A DNA stretch of 9,429 nt from positions 1 through 9,429 of the forward strand of contig SKTQ01000038.1 of assembly GCA_007122505.1 (NCBI GenBank). Reading direction: 5' to 3'. Positions 1 through 6,758 of this stretch are shown here, one piece after another. Position numbers and translations under genes: made by a program. Source of the DNA: Bacteroidales bacterium (GTDB lineage Bacteria > Bacteroidota > Bacteroidia > Bacteroidales > UBA7960). Position 1 is the first letter of the stretch. The number at the start of each line of letters is the position of its first letter. The notes under the pieces are model-generated. The model searched no databases. It was not told where the DNA came from and saw only the letters and a list, made by a program, of their open reading frames with translations.

Positions 1-83
1 CGGCTTTCGACGCCTTGCATCTGACCTAAATTAAAAGCATGAATAATGCAGGCTAATATGAGAACGCCCGGCCGGGGGAAAAA
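1..83. other. Unassigned left edge, downstream of queE
   Basis: No gene can be supported. All three plus-strand frames reach a stop by position 34. The short inverted repeat GCAT-gaata-ATGC (38-50), followed on the minus strand by a T-rich stretch, could be a weak terminator for queE but has only four pairs. CCCGGCCGGG (67-76) is a perfect 10-base palindrome. The edge may belong to an intergenic repeat, or to a minus-strand gene that begins at or beyond position 20. Confidence 0.3.
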
Positions 84-740
84 TTACGGGATATTCATAA
101 ACTTATGTGCCTGCAAGGAAACCATCCACTGCGGATGTTTCTTAACATAATCAACGATCACAGGCAGCATTTCCTCATGGCGGCTCCACTCGGGCTGCAA
201 AAAGAGATGGCATGTGCTTTTCACCCGCGCAGCCTGCTCCTCCGCCCATAGCAAATCATCCATTTCATGAATGATCACTTTCAGCTCATCAGCCTTTGAG
301 GCCAGTTCATCCAGGGGTTGTACATTTTTTTTGGGAGAAACACATATCCAGTCGAAACGCCCCCGCAAGGGATAAGCACCACAGGTTTCCAGGTAAATGG
401 ATGATCCATGGTTTTTCAGACCCTTACAAAGTGGTTCAAGGTTGTAGTTAAGGGGTTCTCCGCCGGTAATGACAACCGCATTGGCAGGAAAGGCATATAC
501 ATAATCAATAATGTCACCGATTTTTGTAAGGGGGTGAAGGGAGGCATCCCATGCTTCTTTTACATCACACCAATGGCAACCCACATCACATCCCCCAATA
601 CGGACAAAAGCGGCAGGCTTGCCCGTTTGGAATCCTTCACCCTGGATAGAATAAAACATCTCCATGACAGGCAACAGCTGCCCTGCCAGGAGTTGCTTTT
701 CATCCCCAGGTTTGAGATGTGTAAGTTGACAATTGGCCAA
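84..740 (-). CDS. queE: 7-carboxy-7-deazaguanine synthase (radical SAM), QueE
   Basis: QueE converts 6-carboxy-5,6,7,8-tetrahydropterin to 7-carboxy-7-deazaguanine, the radical-SAM ring contraction in preQ0/queuosine synthesis in the cytoplasm. Visible motifs are SIQGEG (residues 31-36), the cluster-binding cysteines C51-x3-C55-x2-C58 in GGCDVGCHWCD, TGGEP (92-96) for SAM binding, and the C-terminal LQAHKF. The length of 218 aa is normal for the Bacteroidota type. The start is uncertain. The reading frame opens directly after the folD stop, with one GCT codon between, and its first possible start is TTG at 740. The first ATG (665) would leave only one residue before the conserved MFYSIQGEG segment, so a non-ATG start (TTG at 740, or another between 740 and 665) is more likely. 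The position suggests co-transcription and translational coupling with folD. Function is secure from the motifs; the exact N-terminus is not. Confidence 0.93.
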   Translation of the reverse strand: MANCQLTHLKPGDEKQLLAGQLLPVMEMFYSIQGEGFQTGKPAAFVRIGGCDVGCHWCDVKEAWDASLHPLTKIGDIIDYVYAFPANAVVITGGEPLNYNLEPLCKGLKNHGSSIYLETCGAYPLRGRFDWICVSPKKNVQPLDELASKADELKVIIHEMDDLLWAEEQAARVKSTCHLFLQPEWSRHEEMLPVIVDYVKKHPQWMVSLQAHKFMNIP

Positions 741-743
741 AGC

Positions 744-1625
744 TTATCCGTATATTTCTTTCTTTGCTGACTTGAGCGTATTCATGAGCAGTGATACGAT
801 GGTCATCGGTCCAACACCACCCGGGACGGGTGTAATGTGCGATGCCTTGGGGGACACCTCATCAAAACGCACATCACCGATGAGTTTGAAGCCTGACTTT
901 GTTTCAGAAGATGGCACGCGATGTATCCCCACATCAATCACAACGGCTCCTTCTTTCACCATATCGGCGGTCACAAATTCGGGACGACCGATGGCTACAA
1001 TCAGGATATCTGCGCGGGAGGTGATTTCTGCAAGGTTTTGGGTTTTGCTGTGGCAAACGGTAACCGTGGCATTGCCGGGTTCTTCATTCCTGGCCATTAA
1101 CAAACTCATGGGCTTGCCTACAATATTGCTCCTGCCCAGAACAACACAGTTTTTGCCCCTGGTTTCAATGCCTGACCGCATAATCAGCTCCATAATGCCG
1201 TGGGGGGTTGCAGAAACGTAAGAAGGCAAACCGATGGTCATCCGGCCAACATTCACGGGGTGAAAACCGTCAACATCCTTTTCCGGCACAATATGCTGAA
1301 TCACTTTTTGGTTGTCGATGTGATCAGGTAAGGGCAATTGTACAATCAAACCGTCTATTTCCGGATCTTTATTGATAAATGTTACTGCCTCCAGCAACTC
1401 TTTTTCTGAAACATCGGCAGGGAAACGATAGGTTGAAGAATCAAAGCCAACCTGCTTGCATGACTTGGCCTTGCTGTTAACGTATGTTTCGCTGGCAGGA
1501 TCTTCACCAACCAAAATAGCAGCCAGGTGCGGAACCTTCTCGCCCTTGTCCCCCATTCGCTTTACCTCAGCTGCGATTTCTTCCTTAATATTTGCAGCAA
1601 TTTGTTTTCCGTCAATAATTTTCAT
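744..1625 (-). CDS. folD: Bifunctional methylenetetrahydrofolate dehydrogenase / methenyltetrahydrofolate cyclohydrolase FolD
   Basis: FolD interconverts 5,10-methylene-, 5,10-methenyl- and 10-formyl-tetrahydrofolate using NADP+, supplying one-carbon units for purine and formyl-Met synthesis in the cytoplasm. The 293-aa length is typical. The N-terminal catalytic domain shows the YVNSKAKSC signature, with Tyr48 and the active-site Lys52, followed by DGLIVQLPLP (Gln96) and the DVDG segment (Asp119). The nucleotide-binding Rossmann segment GRSNIVGKP lies near 164-172, and the C-terminal signature PVPGGVGPMT near 266-275. All expected catalytic residues are present. The ATG at 1625 gives the family-standard MKIIDGK N-terminus. 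The gene ends three bases before the queE frame. Its upstream side is the repeat-filled gap to ffh, and I could not find a convincing promoter there, so it may be read from ffh or from a weak promoter hidden in the repeats. Confidence 0.97.
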   Translation of the reverse strand: MKIIDGKQIAANIKEEIAAEVKRMGDKGEKVPHLAAILVGEDPASETYVNSKAKSCKQVGFDSSTYRFPADVSEKELLEAVTFINKDPEIDGLIVQLPLPDHIDNQKVIQHIVPEKDVDGFHPVNVGRMTIGLPSYVSATPHGIMELIMRSGIETRGKNCVVLGRSNIVGKPMSLLMARNEEPGNATVTVCHSKTQNLAEITSRADILIVAIGRPEFVTADMVKEGAVVIDVGIHRVPSSETKSGFKLIGDVRFDEVSPKASHITPVPGGVGPMTIVSLLMNTLKSAKKEIYG

Positions 1626-1655
1626 ATGTATAAAGTTTTGTAAAAAATGTCGAAG

Positions 1656-1695
1656 TGCAAATGTGTAAATTTAAAGATGTACAAATGTGCAAATT
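1656..1695. repeat. Degenerate 8-nt tandem repeat, five units in phase
   Basis: Five consecutive octamers can be read without a slip: TGCAAATG, TGTAAATT, TAAAGATG, TACAAATG, TGCAAATT (plus strand; reverse complement close to CATTTGCA). The first and last differ by one base and the inner ones by two to four. The block lies 30 bases upstream of the folD start on its template side. It is AT-rich, unlike the C/T-rich 7-nt array that begins 15 bases further on. No coding potential is evident. The function is unknown; a decayed microsatellite-like tract is the simplest reading. Confidence 0.7.
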
Positions 1696-1710
1696 ATCTA
1701 TACCGATCAC

Positions 1711-1837
1711 TGCATACTGCTTACTGCTTACTAACTACTTCTTACTCTTCCCTTAAGTCCCTAAAGTCCCAGCTCTCAGTTCCCAGCTCTCATCCCTCAG
1801 CTCCCCCATCTCAGTTCTCCCGGTCCCAGCTCTCACC
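1711..1837. repeat. Degenerate 7-nt tandem repeat array, about 18 units
   Basis: From 1711 the plus strand divides into 16 consecutive heptamers with no phase slip up to 1822; 14 of the 16 begin with T. The first five are TGCATAC, TGCTTAC, TGCTTAC, TAACTAC, TTCTTAC. From 1767 the unit changes to an alternation of TCCCAGC and TCTCAGT types, giving a 14-nt super-period. After one extra base (G1823) two more units follow (TCCCAGC, TCTCACC). The 12-mer TCCCAGCTCTCA occurs exactly three times, at 1767, 1781 and 1824. The strand is almost free of G in parts, so the ffh-sense transcript would be purine-rich here. The array fills the space between the ffh stop (1859) and folD, where a terminator might be expected. 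Heptamer arrays of this general kind (STRR) are known from cyanobacteria; I do not know a named family in Bacteroidota. Confidence 0.75.
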
Positions 1838-1858
1838 GCTTATCCCACAAACCAACCC

Positions 1859-3199
1859 CTAACGGCGCGCTCCCTGCAGATTGCGCATCATATTGGCCAT
1901 TTTGCCTTTGCCGCCGGCCGTCATCATACGCATCATCTTCCGTGTATCTTCAAATTGTTTCACCAGTTTATTCACTTCCACAATGTCGGTGCCTGAACCC
2001 CGGGCAATACGTTTGCGTCTGCTGCCATTCAGCAATGCCGGATTTTCTCTCTCCTCCGGAGTCATGGAGTAAATAATGGCTTCTATCCCTTTGAATGCAT
2101 CATCTTCTATATCAAGATCTTTAACAGCTTTACCCATGCCTGGGATCATCCCCATGAGGTCTTTCATATTGCCCATCTTTTTGATCTGATGGAGCTGCTT
2201 CAGGAAGTCGTTGAAGTTAAACTGATTCTTTGCCAGTTTCTTCTGCAGTTTCCTGGCTTCTTCCTCGTCATACTGCTCCTGGGCTTTTTCAACAAGCGAA
2301 ACAATATCACCTTTACCCAGAATCCGGTTGGCCATCCTGCCGGGATGGAAAAGTTCAATGGCATCCACTTTTTCACCGACACCAACAAATTTGATGGGTT
2401 TGTCAACAACCGATCGTATGGTAAGGGCAGCCCCGCCGCGGGTGTCACCGTCGAGCTTGGTAAGCACCACACCTTCATAATCCAAACGTTCGTTGAAAGC
2501 TTTGGCCGTGTTCACCGCATCCTGACCGGTCATGGCATCTACCACGAACAGGGTCTCCTGCGGATTCAGCTCCTTTTTTAAGGAGGCGATCTCATCCATC
2601 ATCTGCGCATCAATGGCCAGACGTCCGGCAGTATCAACCACCACCACCTGGTGCCCCATGGTTTTTGCATGAGACAATGCACGCCTGGCTATGCCTACCG
2701 CATCCTGCTTTTCAGGCTCCGTATATACCTCCACGTCTATCTGCTCACCCAAAACCTTCAACTGGTCAATGGCAGCCGGACGGTAAACATCACATGCCAC
2801 CAATAACACCTTTTTCCCCTTTTTGCTTTTCAGATAATTGGCAAGCTTGGCCGAAAAGGTCGTTTTACCGCTACCCTGCAAACCCGCAATCAGGATGATG
2901 GCAGGACTACCCTTCAGCTGAATCTCTTCATGGGTGCTTCCCATCAGCTCAGTGAGTTCTTCATGAACAATCTTCACCATCAGCTGACCGGGAGATACGG
3001 ACGTGAGCACATCACGGCCCAGTGCCTTTTCCTTTACCCTTTCAGTGAAAGATTTCGCAATCTTAAAGTTCACATCGGCATCCACCAGGGCACGGCGAAC
3101 GTCCTTTAACGACTCCGCCACATTCACCTCCGTAATCTGGCCCTGACCCTTGATTACCTTGAATGCCCTATCCAGTTTATCACTTAAATTATCAAACAT
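1859..3199 (-). CDS. ffh: Signal recognition particle protein Ffh (SRP54)
   Basis: Ffh is the GTPase of the signal recognition particle. It binds 4.5S RNA and signal sequences on the ribosome and docks with FtsY to deliver inner-membrane proteins. The 446-aa protein has the N domain (about 1-85), then the G domain with GLQGSGKTT (106-114), DVYRPAA (about 137-143), DTAGR (189-193) and TKLDGDTRGG (247-256), and then the methionine-rich M domain from about 300. In the M domain the RNA-binding SRRKRIARGSGTD segment lies at 392-404, and the tail is KMMRMMTAGGKGKMANMMRNLQGARR-like, normal for the family. The ATG at 3199 gives the standard MFDNLSDKLDRAF start. A promoter with a perfect -7 element lies just upstream (3217-3249). 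No terminator is visible after the stop; the gap to folD is occupied by tandem repeats. Identity is certain. Confidence 0.98.
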   Translation of the reverse strand: MFDNLSDKLDRAFKVIKGQGQITEVNVAESLKDVRRALVDADVNFKIAKSFTERVKEKALGRDVLTSVSPGQLMVKIVHEELTELMGSTHEEIQLKGSPAIILIAGLQGSGKTTFSAKLANYLKSKKGKKVLLVACDVYRPAAIDQLKVLGEQIDVEVYTEPEKQDAVGIARRALSHAKTMGHQVVVVDTAGRLAIDAQMMDEIASLKKELNPQETLFVVDAMTGQDAVNTAKAFNERLDYEGVVLTKLDGDTRGGAALTIRSVVDKPIKFVGVGEKVDAIELFHPGRMANRILGKGDIVSLVEKAQEQYDEEEARKLQKKLAKNQFNFNDFLKQLHQIKKMGNMKDLMGMIPGMGKAVKDLDIEDDAFKGIEAIIYSMTPEERENPALLNGSRRKRIARGSGTDIVEVNKLVKQFEDTRKMMRMMTAGGKGKMANMMRNLQGARR

Positions 3200-3216
3200 A
3201 ATTGCTGATTTTTTTG

Positions 3217-3249
3217 CAAAAATACCAATAATTCTCCTATTTACCCACA
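3217..3249 (-). promoter_or_regulatory. Predicted Bacteroidota-type promoter of ffh
   Basis: On the minus strand, TATTTTTG (3224-3217) matches the -7 consensus TAnnTTTG at all fixed positions. TGTG at 3249-3246 could serve as the -33 element with a 21-base spacer, one mismatch to TTTG. A start point near 3210 would give a leader of about 10 bases before the ATG at 3199. This is a pattern match, not a measured site. Confidence 0.5.
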
Positions 3250-3250
3250 G

Positions 3251-3272
3251 CTGACCGGCGTGATGCCGGCAG
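3251..3272. repeat. GC-rich inverted repeat between the divergent ffh and TPR genes
   Basis: CTG-A-CCGGC (3251-3259) and GCCGG-CAG (3265-3272) can pair as 8 bp with one bulged A around the loop GTGAT. It lies next to the predicted -33 side of the ffh promoter and about 85 bases upstream of the TPR promoter, so neither predicted transcript contains it. It has no T-run after it, so it is unlikely to be an intrinsic terminator. It could be an operator, a REP-like unit or chance. Confidence 0.4.
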
Positions 3273-3356
3273 TAAAAGAAAACCCGGTTGTATTTTCATT
3301 TTTTTGATGATGTCAGTTTTTTTTGGTACTTTTAAATAATGATGAAGTTTTTTGCG

Positions 3357-3390
3357 TTTGCAGCTACACTTCGTTTTTTATGTAACTTTG
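3357..3390 (+). promoter_or_regulatory. Predicted promoter of the TPR / comA / DUF368 unit
   Basis: TTTG (3357-3360), a 22-base spacer and TAACTTTG (3383-3390) match the Bacteroidota -33/-7 consensus TTTG...TAnnTTTG at every fixed position; the spacer is at the long end of the usual range. Transcription would start near 3396-3397. This decides the start of the downstream gene: the frame is open back to a TTG at 3352, but that codon would lie upstream of the transcript. The ATG at 3460 is therefore preferred, leaving a leader of about 63 bases. Confidence 0.55.
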
Positions 3391-3459
3391 CATCATGGCA
3401 TATGTAAGCAAATAATCCACAGACATCACATTGTCAAACGATTGCATATCCCTGATCCT

Positions 3460-4854
3460 ATGACTGACGAAATGAACAACAATATAAACAAGCCCTGGCA
3501 GGTTTCCAGGTATGAGGCCAATGTGCATCAGAATCAGTCTGTTTATTTTGATGTGGATGATTTTGAGGAAATCATTGATTACTATGTGATGACAGGTTCA
3601 TACCAAAAGTCATTAAATATATGCAATGAAGCATGCCTGGTGCATCCATCATCCATCCCACTCATGCTGAAAAAAGCACAGCTGCTTGCATCTTTCAATA
3701 AAGAAGACCACGCACTGGAACTTCTGAGCACCATTGAAAATCTTGATCCCTCCAACAATGATGTACTCCTGACCAAAGGGGCCATTTATTCGCAACTTGA
3801 AAACTACGAAAAAGCGATCGAGGAATACAACAAAGCTATCAACGGTGCCGATGAACCCGATTTTGTGTATTGCAACATTGCTTTTGAGTATGAAAACATG
3901 GGCAACTTTGACAAAACACTGGAGTACCTGGACAAGGCACTCAGGGTGAATCCCGACAATGACCTGGCCATTTATGAAGCAGCATACTGTTTTGACCTGC
4001 TTTCCCTTACGGAAGAAGGAATTTCTTTTTTTAAAAAACTGATCAACAGAAACCCCTACAGCGTTGAAGCATGGTTCAACCTCGGTGTTTCCTATATCAA
4101 TGCGGGGCTTTATGAAAAAGCCCTTGAAGCCCTGGAATACTCGCTGGCTATCGACAACGACCATGAGCACTCCTGGTTCCACAAAGGATACACCCTGAGC
4201 CTCCTCAACAGGGAAAAAGAAGCCATTGACTCCTATCTTGAATCAATCAGCCAAAACGACAGTGACCCCATGACATTTTACTACATCGGCGAATGTTATG
4301 AAAAACTGAAAGATTATGCCATTGCCAAATCCTATTATCTTGAATGCGTGCGCAAAGACCCTGAGGTTGCAGATGCATGGATAGGCATGGGCGTTTGTGA
4401 CCTGGAAACAGGAGCAGCCAATGAAGCGATTCATTATTTTAAAAAAGGAGTGGGACTGGATCCTGAAAACATCAACTACCTGGCTTTACTTGGCAACGCT
4501 TTTTTTAATCTGCATCAGTTCGAAGATGGAAAACAGGCCTATGAAAAAGCCCTTACCATTGACCCCGATGATGAAGAGACATGGCTGGAGTACACCGAAG
4601 CCCTCACTAACATCAGGGAGTATCCATCGGCACTGGACGTATTGAACAGGGGCATGGAAGCACTTCCGGGAAACCGTAATATCCTGTATTTTATGTCTGC
4701 CGTTCTTTTCCTTTGCGGGAAGGACCATGAAGCCGGCTTTTTCCTGGAAGAAGCCTTTGATCAAACTACAGAAGGAATCCAAAACATTCTGACCCGTTTT
4801 CCGGCTCTGAATAACAACAAGGCATTCCAGGATTCCGTTGACAAACTGATATAA
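3460..4854 (+). CDS. Tetratricopeptide repeat protein, soluble
   Basis: The product of 464 aa is made almost wholly of TPR units, about 11-12 helix pairs of about 34 aa running from about residue 30 to the C-terminus. Typical pieces are AIYSQLENYEKAIEEYNKAI, AWFNLGVSYINAGLYEKALEALEYSLAI and ALLGNAFFNLHQFEDGKQAYEKALTIDP. There is no signal peptide and no membrane segment, so it is probably a cytoplasmic protein-binding scaffold. The acidic start YFDVDDFEEIIDYY lies just before the repeats. The ATG at 3460 is chosen because the predicted promoter puts the transcript start near 3396; a second ATG at 3472 is also possible. The comA-like gene starts 35 bases after its stop, so the two are probably co-transcribed. 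No specific partner can be named from the sequence. Confidence 0.9.
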   Translation: MTDEMNNNINKPWQVSRYEANVHQNQSVYFDVDDFEEIIDYYVMTGSYQKSLNICNEACLVHPSSIPLMLKKAQLLASFNKEDHALELLSTIENLDPSNNDVLLTKGAIYSQLENYEKAIEEYNKAINGADEPDFVYCNIAFEYENMGNFDKTLEYLDKALRVNPDNDLAIYEAAYCFDLLSLTEEGISFFKKLINRNPYSVEAWFNLGVSYINAGLYEKALEALEYSLAIDNDHEHSWFHKGYTLSLLNREKEAIDSYLESISQNDSDPMTFYYIGECYEKLKDYAIAKSYYLECVRKDPEVADAWIGMGVCDLETGAANEAIHYFKKGVGLDPENINYLALLGNAFFNLHQFEDGKQAYEKALTIDPDDEETWLEYTEALTNIREYPSALDVLNRGMEALPGNRNILYFMSAVLFLCGKDHEAGFFLEEAFDQTTEGIQNILTRFPALNNNKAFQDSVDKLI

Positions 4855-4889
4855 ACGCAAGCCCCCGTTGCAAGCCAAAACAAACGCGT

Positions 4890-5663
4890 ATGCTGGATCA
4901 TCTTCCCAATCGCATGGAAAAACCCCGGAGCAAGGGTGTTACCATGGTTATGGACAAAGGCCTGGGAGTAATGCAAGCCAATGACCTGGCAGAAACCGCC
5001 GGTCACCTCATTGACTTCATCAAGCTGGGATTTGGCACATCCTATGTAAGCCGTAATGTCAAAGAAAAAGTCGGTATCTACCGGCAACACAATATCAGGG
5101 TATTTGTGGGAGGCACCCTGCTGGAAGCATTTGTGATCCGGAACCGGCTGGATCAATACCTGAAATATATTGACGCCATCGGTTGTGATGCCGCAGAAGT
5201 TTCAGATGGATGCATCCGGATGGAACAGGAACAAAAATGTAGTATTATCAGGCAGTTAGGCAAGCATTTGATGGTTTTTTCGGAAGTAGGGGCCAAAGAT
5301 GAAAATGTGACCTTGCAGGCCGGTGAGTGGGTATCTTCCATGCGCAGCGAACTGGAAGCCGGAAGCAGTTTTGTGATTGGCGAGGCACGGGAAAGCGGAA
5401 CGGTAGGTATTTACGAGAAGAACGGCAGTGCCAACACCGGACTGATAGACCAAATCATCCTGGAAATTGATCCAGATAAAATCATTTGGGAGGCTCCGGC
5501 CAAACAACAGCAGATATGGTTTATCCGCAAACTTGGTGCGCTGGTCAACCTGGGTAATATCTCCCCTGCTGAGATCATTCCCCTGGAAACCTTGCGCCTC
5601 GGACTTCGCGGTGATACATTTTTCGAAAACCTGCCCGAAGAATTTCTGAAGTATAAACTATAA
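4890..5663 (+). CDS. comA: Phosphosulfolactate synthase (ComA family)
   Basis: ComA adds sulfite to phosphoenolpyruvate to give (R)-phosphosulfolactate, the first step of one coenzyme M pathway; relatives in bacilli (YitD) serve sulfolactate production. The 257-aa protein carries the family blocks in order: MDKGL (21-25), KLGFGTSYV (45-53), VGGT (73-76), VSDG (104-107), SEVGAKD (131-137), EARESG (165-170), WEAPAKQQQ (200-208) and LETLRLGLRGDTF (232-244). These match the TIM-barrel core of archaeal ComA closely as I remember it, and no key block is missing. The ATG at 4890 gives a short lead-in before the first strand. No gene for the next steps (phosphatase, dehydrogenase) is present in the window, so the end product in this organism is unknown. 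The neighbours suggest, but do not prove, an envelope-related role. Confidence 0.92.
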   Translation: MLDHLPNRMEKPRSKGVTMVMDKGLGVMQANDLAETAGHLIDFIKLGFGTSYVSRNVKEKVGIYRQHNIRVFVGGTLLEAFVIRNRLDQYLKYIDAIGCDAAEVSDGCIRMEQEQKCSIIRQLGKHLMVFSEVGAKDENVTLQAGEWVSSMRSELEAGSSFVIGEARESGTVGIYEKNGSANTGLIDQIILEIDPDKIIWEAPAKQQQIWFIRKLGALVNLGNISPAEIIPLETLRLGLRGDTFFENLPEEFLKYKL

Positions 5664-5677
5664 TGATATTCTGTCCA

Positions 5678-5685
5678 TACGTTTG
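5678..5685 (+). promoter_or_regulatory. Possible internal -7 element ahead of the DUF368 gene
   Basis: TACGTTTG matches TAnnTTTG at all fixed positions and lies 78 bases before the DUF368 ATG, in the 100-base gap after comA. No good TTTG is found 19-22 bases upstream, so only half of a promoter is visible. The gap also holds the palindrome CGTTTAAACG at 5716-5725. It could allow expression of the transporter independently of the two upstream genes. Confidence 0.25.
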
Positions 5686-5763
5686 TTTGGATTACTGCTA
5701 TTTTTTATCACTTTCCGTTTAAACGACAAAAAAGCCCGTCTTCCTCAATAAACAGATTATGAA

Positions 5764-6708
5764 ATGAAGCATAACCGATCCGCCAAAGATTATTTGTTGC
5801 TTGTTTTGCGTGGGATGGCGATGGGCGCCGTTGATGTGATTCCCGGAGTGTCGGGTGGTACCATGGCCCTGATTACCGGGATTTACGAGGAACTGATTAA
5901 CAGCATTAAATCATTCAATGCCGGCCTTATTTCCACCTTGCGCAAGCATGGGATTACCGTAGCCTGGGAAAGGATCAACGGCTATTTTCTCACCGCAGTG
6001 CTATCAGGGATCCTGATCAGCATTTTTTCGCTTGTGCGTCTTTTGTCGTGGCTGTTTGACAATCACGCCATGCTGATCTGGGCATTTTTTTTCGGGCTCA
6101 TCGTGGGTAGCGTCTTTTATGTAGGTTCCCGGATAAAAAACCGGAACCTGCCCTCCTGGTTGTTTCTGATTGCAGGCACTGTGGTGGCTTATTATGTTAC
6201 CATAGCAACACCTGCCACCGGTCCCGATCATTTGTGGTTTATTTTACTGGCCGGTGGCATAGCCTTCTGTGCAATGATCCTGCCGGGCATATCCGGGGCA
6301 TTCATTCTGGTTTTGCTGGGTAAGTACGAATACATGATACATGCCGTCAAAGATTGGAATCTGATGGTGATCGCAGTGTTTGGTGCAGGCGGAATTGTTG
6401 GTATTATCGCGTTTTCAAACGCCATTGGCTGGTTGCTGAAAAAATATCCCAACGCTACATTGGCCATGCTGACAGGATTTATGATCGGGTCACTCAATAA
6501 GCTGTGGCCATGGAAAGAAATCCTGGAAACACGCATTGGCACCACCGGAGAAGAAATTCCGGTGCTGGAAAGAAGCATCCTGCCTTCCCAATATGCCGCC
6601 CTGTATGGAGAAAGTCCGCAGGTTTTTCCCGTTGTGGTTTGTGCACTGGCCGGCCTGGCTTTGATACTGACTGTAATGTTTTTGAGCCGTAAGATAAAGA
6701 AGAAATAA
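5764..6708 (+). CDS. DUF368 family membrane protein, PopT-type undecaprenyl-phosphate translocase
   Basis: DUF368 proteins (PopT) have been shown in other bacteria to help return undecaprenyl phosphate, the lipid carrier for peptidoglycan and surface glycans, across the cytoplasmic membrane. This 314-aa protein is highly hydrophobic with about eight or nine likely membrane segments. It holds two related motifs, one in each half: DVIPGVSGGTMALITGIYEELI (PGVSGG at 27-32) and MILPGISGAFILVLLGKYEYMI (PGISG at 174-178). This fits the inverted-repeat, re-entrant-loop architecture proposed for the family. The C-terminus is basic (SRKIKKK) and probably cytoplasmic. The ATG at 5764 overlaps a short ATG-AAA-TGA (5759-5767) in another frame. 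It follows comA by 100 bases and may also have its own weak promoter. Function is inferred from the family. Confidence 0.9.
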   Translation: MKHNRSAKDYLLLVLRGMAMGAVDVIPGVSGGTMALITGIYEELINSIKSFNAGLISTLRKHGITVAWERINGYFLTAVLSGILISIFSLVRLLSWLFDNHAMLIWAFFFGLIVGSVFYVGSRIKNRNLPSWLFLIAGTVVAYYVTIATPATGPDHLWFILLAGGIAFCAMILPGISGAFILVLLGKYEYMIHAVKDWNLMVIAVFGAGGIVGIIAFSNAIGWLLKKYPNATLAMLTGFMIGSLNKLWPWKEILETRIGTTGEEIPVLERSILPSQYAALYGESPQVFPVVVCALAGLALILTVMFLSRKIKKK

Positions 6709-6758
6709 TGGCAACTGGCTATTAGCCGATCAGGAAAGAAACGTATGCAGCTTATATC

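Noticed and set aside
1..20. Start of a further minus-strand gene beginning MQGVES at position 20
   Set aside because: Only six codons are in the window and the -7-like TAATTTAG (33-26) has no -33 partner; it cannot be supported.
733..1221. 162-codon plus-strand frame opposite folD
   Set aside because: It is antisense to the unmistakable folD gene and has no recognisable motif; it is a shadow of the coding strand.
1656..1837. CRISPR array
   Set aside because: The repeats are 7-8 nt, degenerate and without spacers, and there are no cas genes.
1647..1862. 71-codon plus-strand open frame (Ser/Pro/Leu-rich) between folD and ffh
   Set aside because: It lies wholly in the tandem-repeat tract, and its composition follows from the repeat units. 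It has no domain and no promoter, so it is not a gene.
3649..4182. 177-codon minus-strand frame opposite the TPR gene
   Set aside because: It is antisense to a clear TPR protein, and its Phe/Val/Ile-rich sequence mirrors the sense codons.
4854..4871. Terminator between the TPR gene and comA
   Set aside because: The possible stems (GCAA/TTGC or AACG/CGTT) are only four pairs and no T-run follows; the 35-base gap fits co-transcription better.
6717..6727. Bidirectional terminator GGCT-ATT-AGCC between the convergent DUF368 and J-domain genes
   Set aside because: It has a four-pair stem and no T-run on either strand, too weak to call, although a terminator would be expected here.
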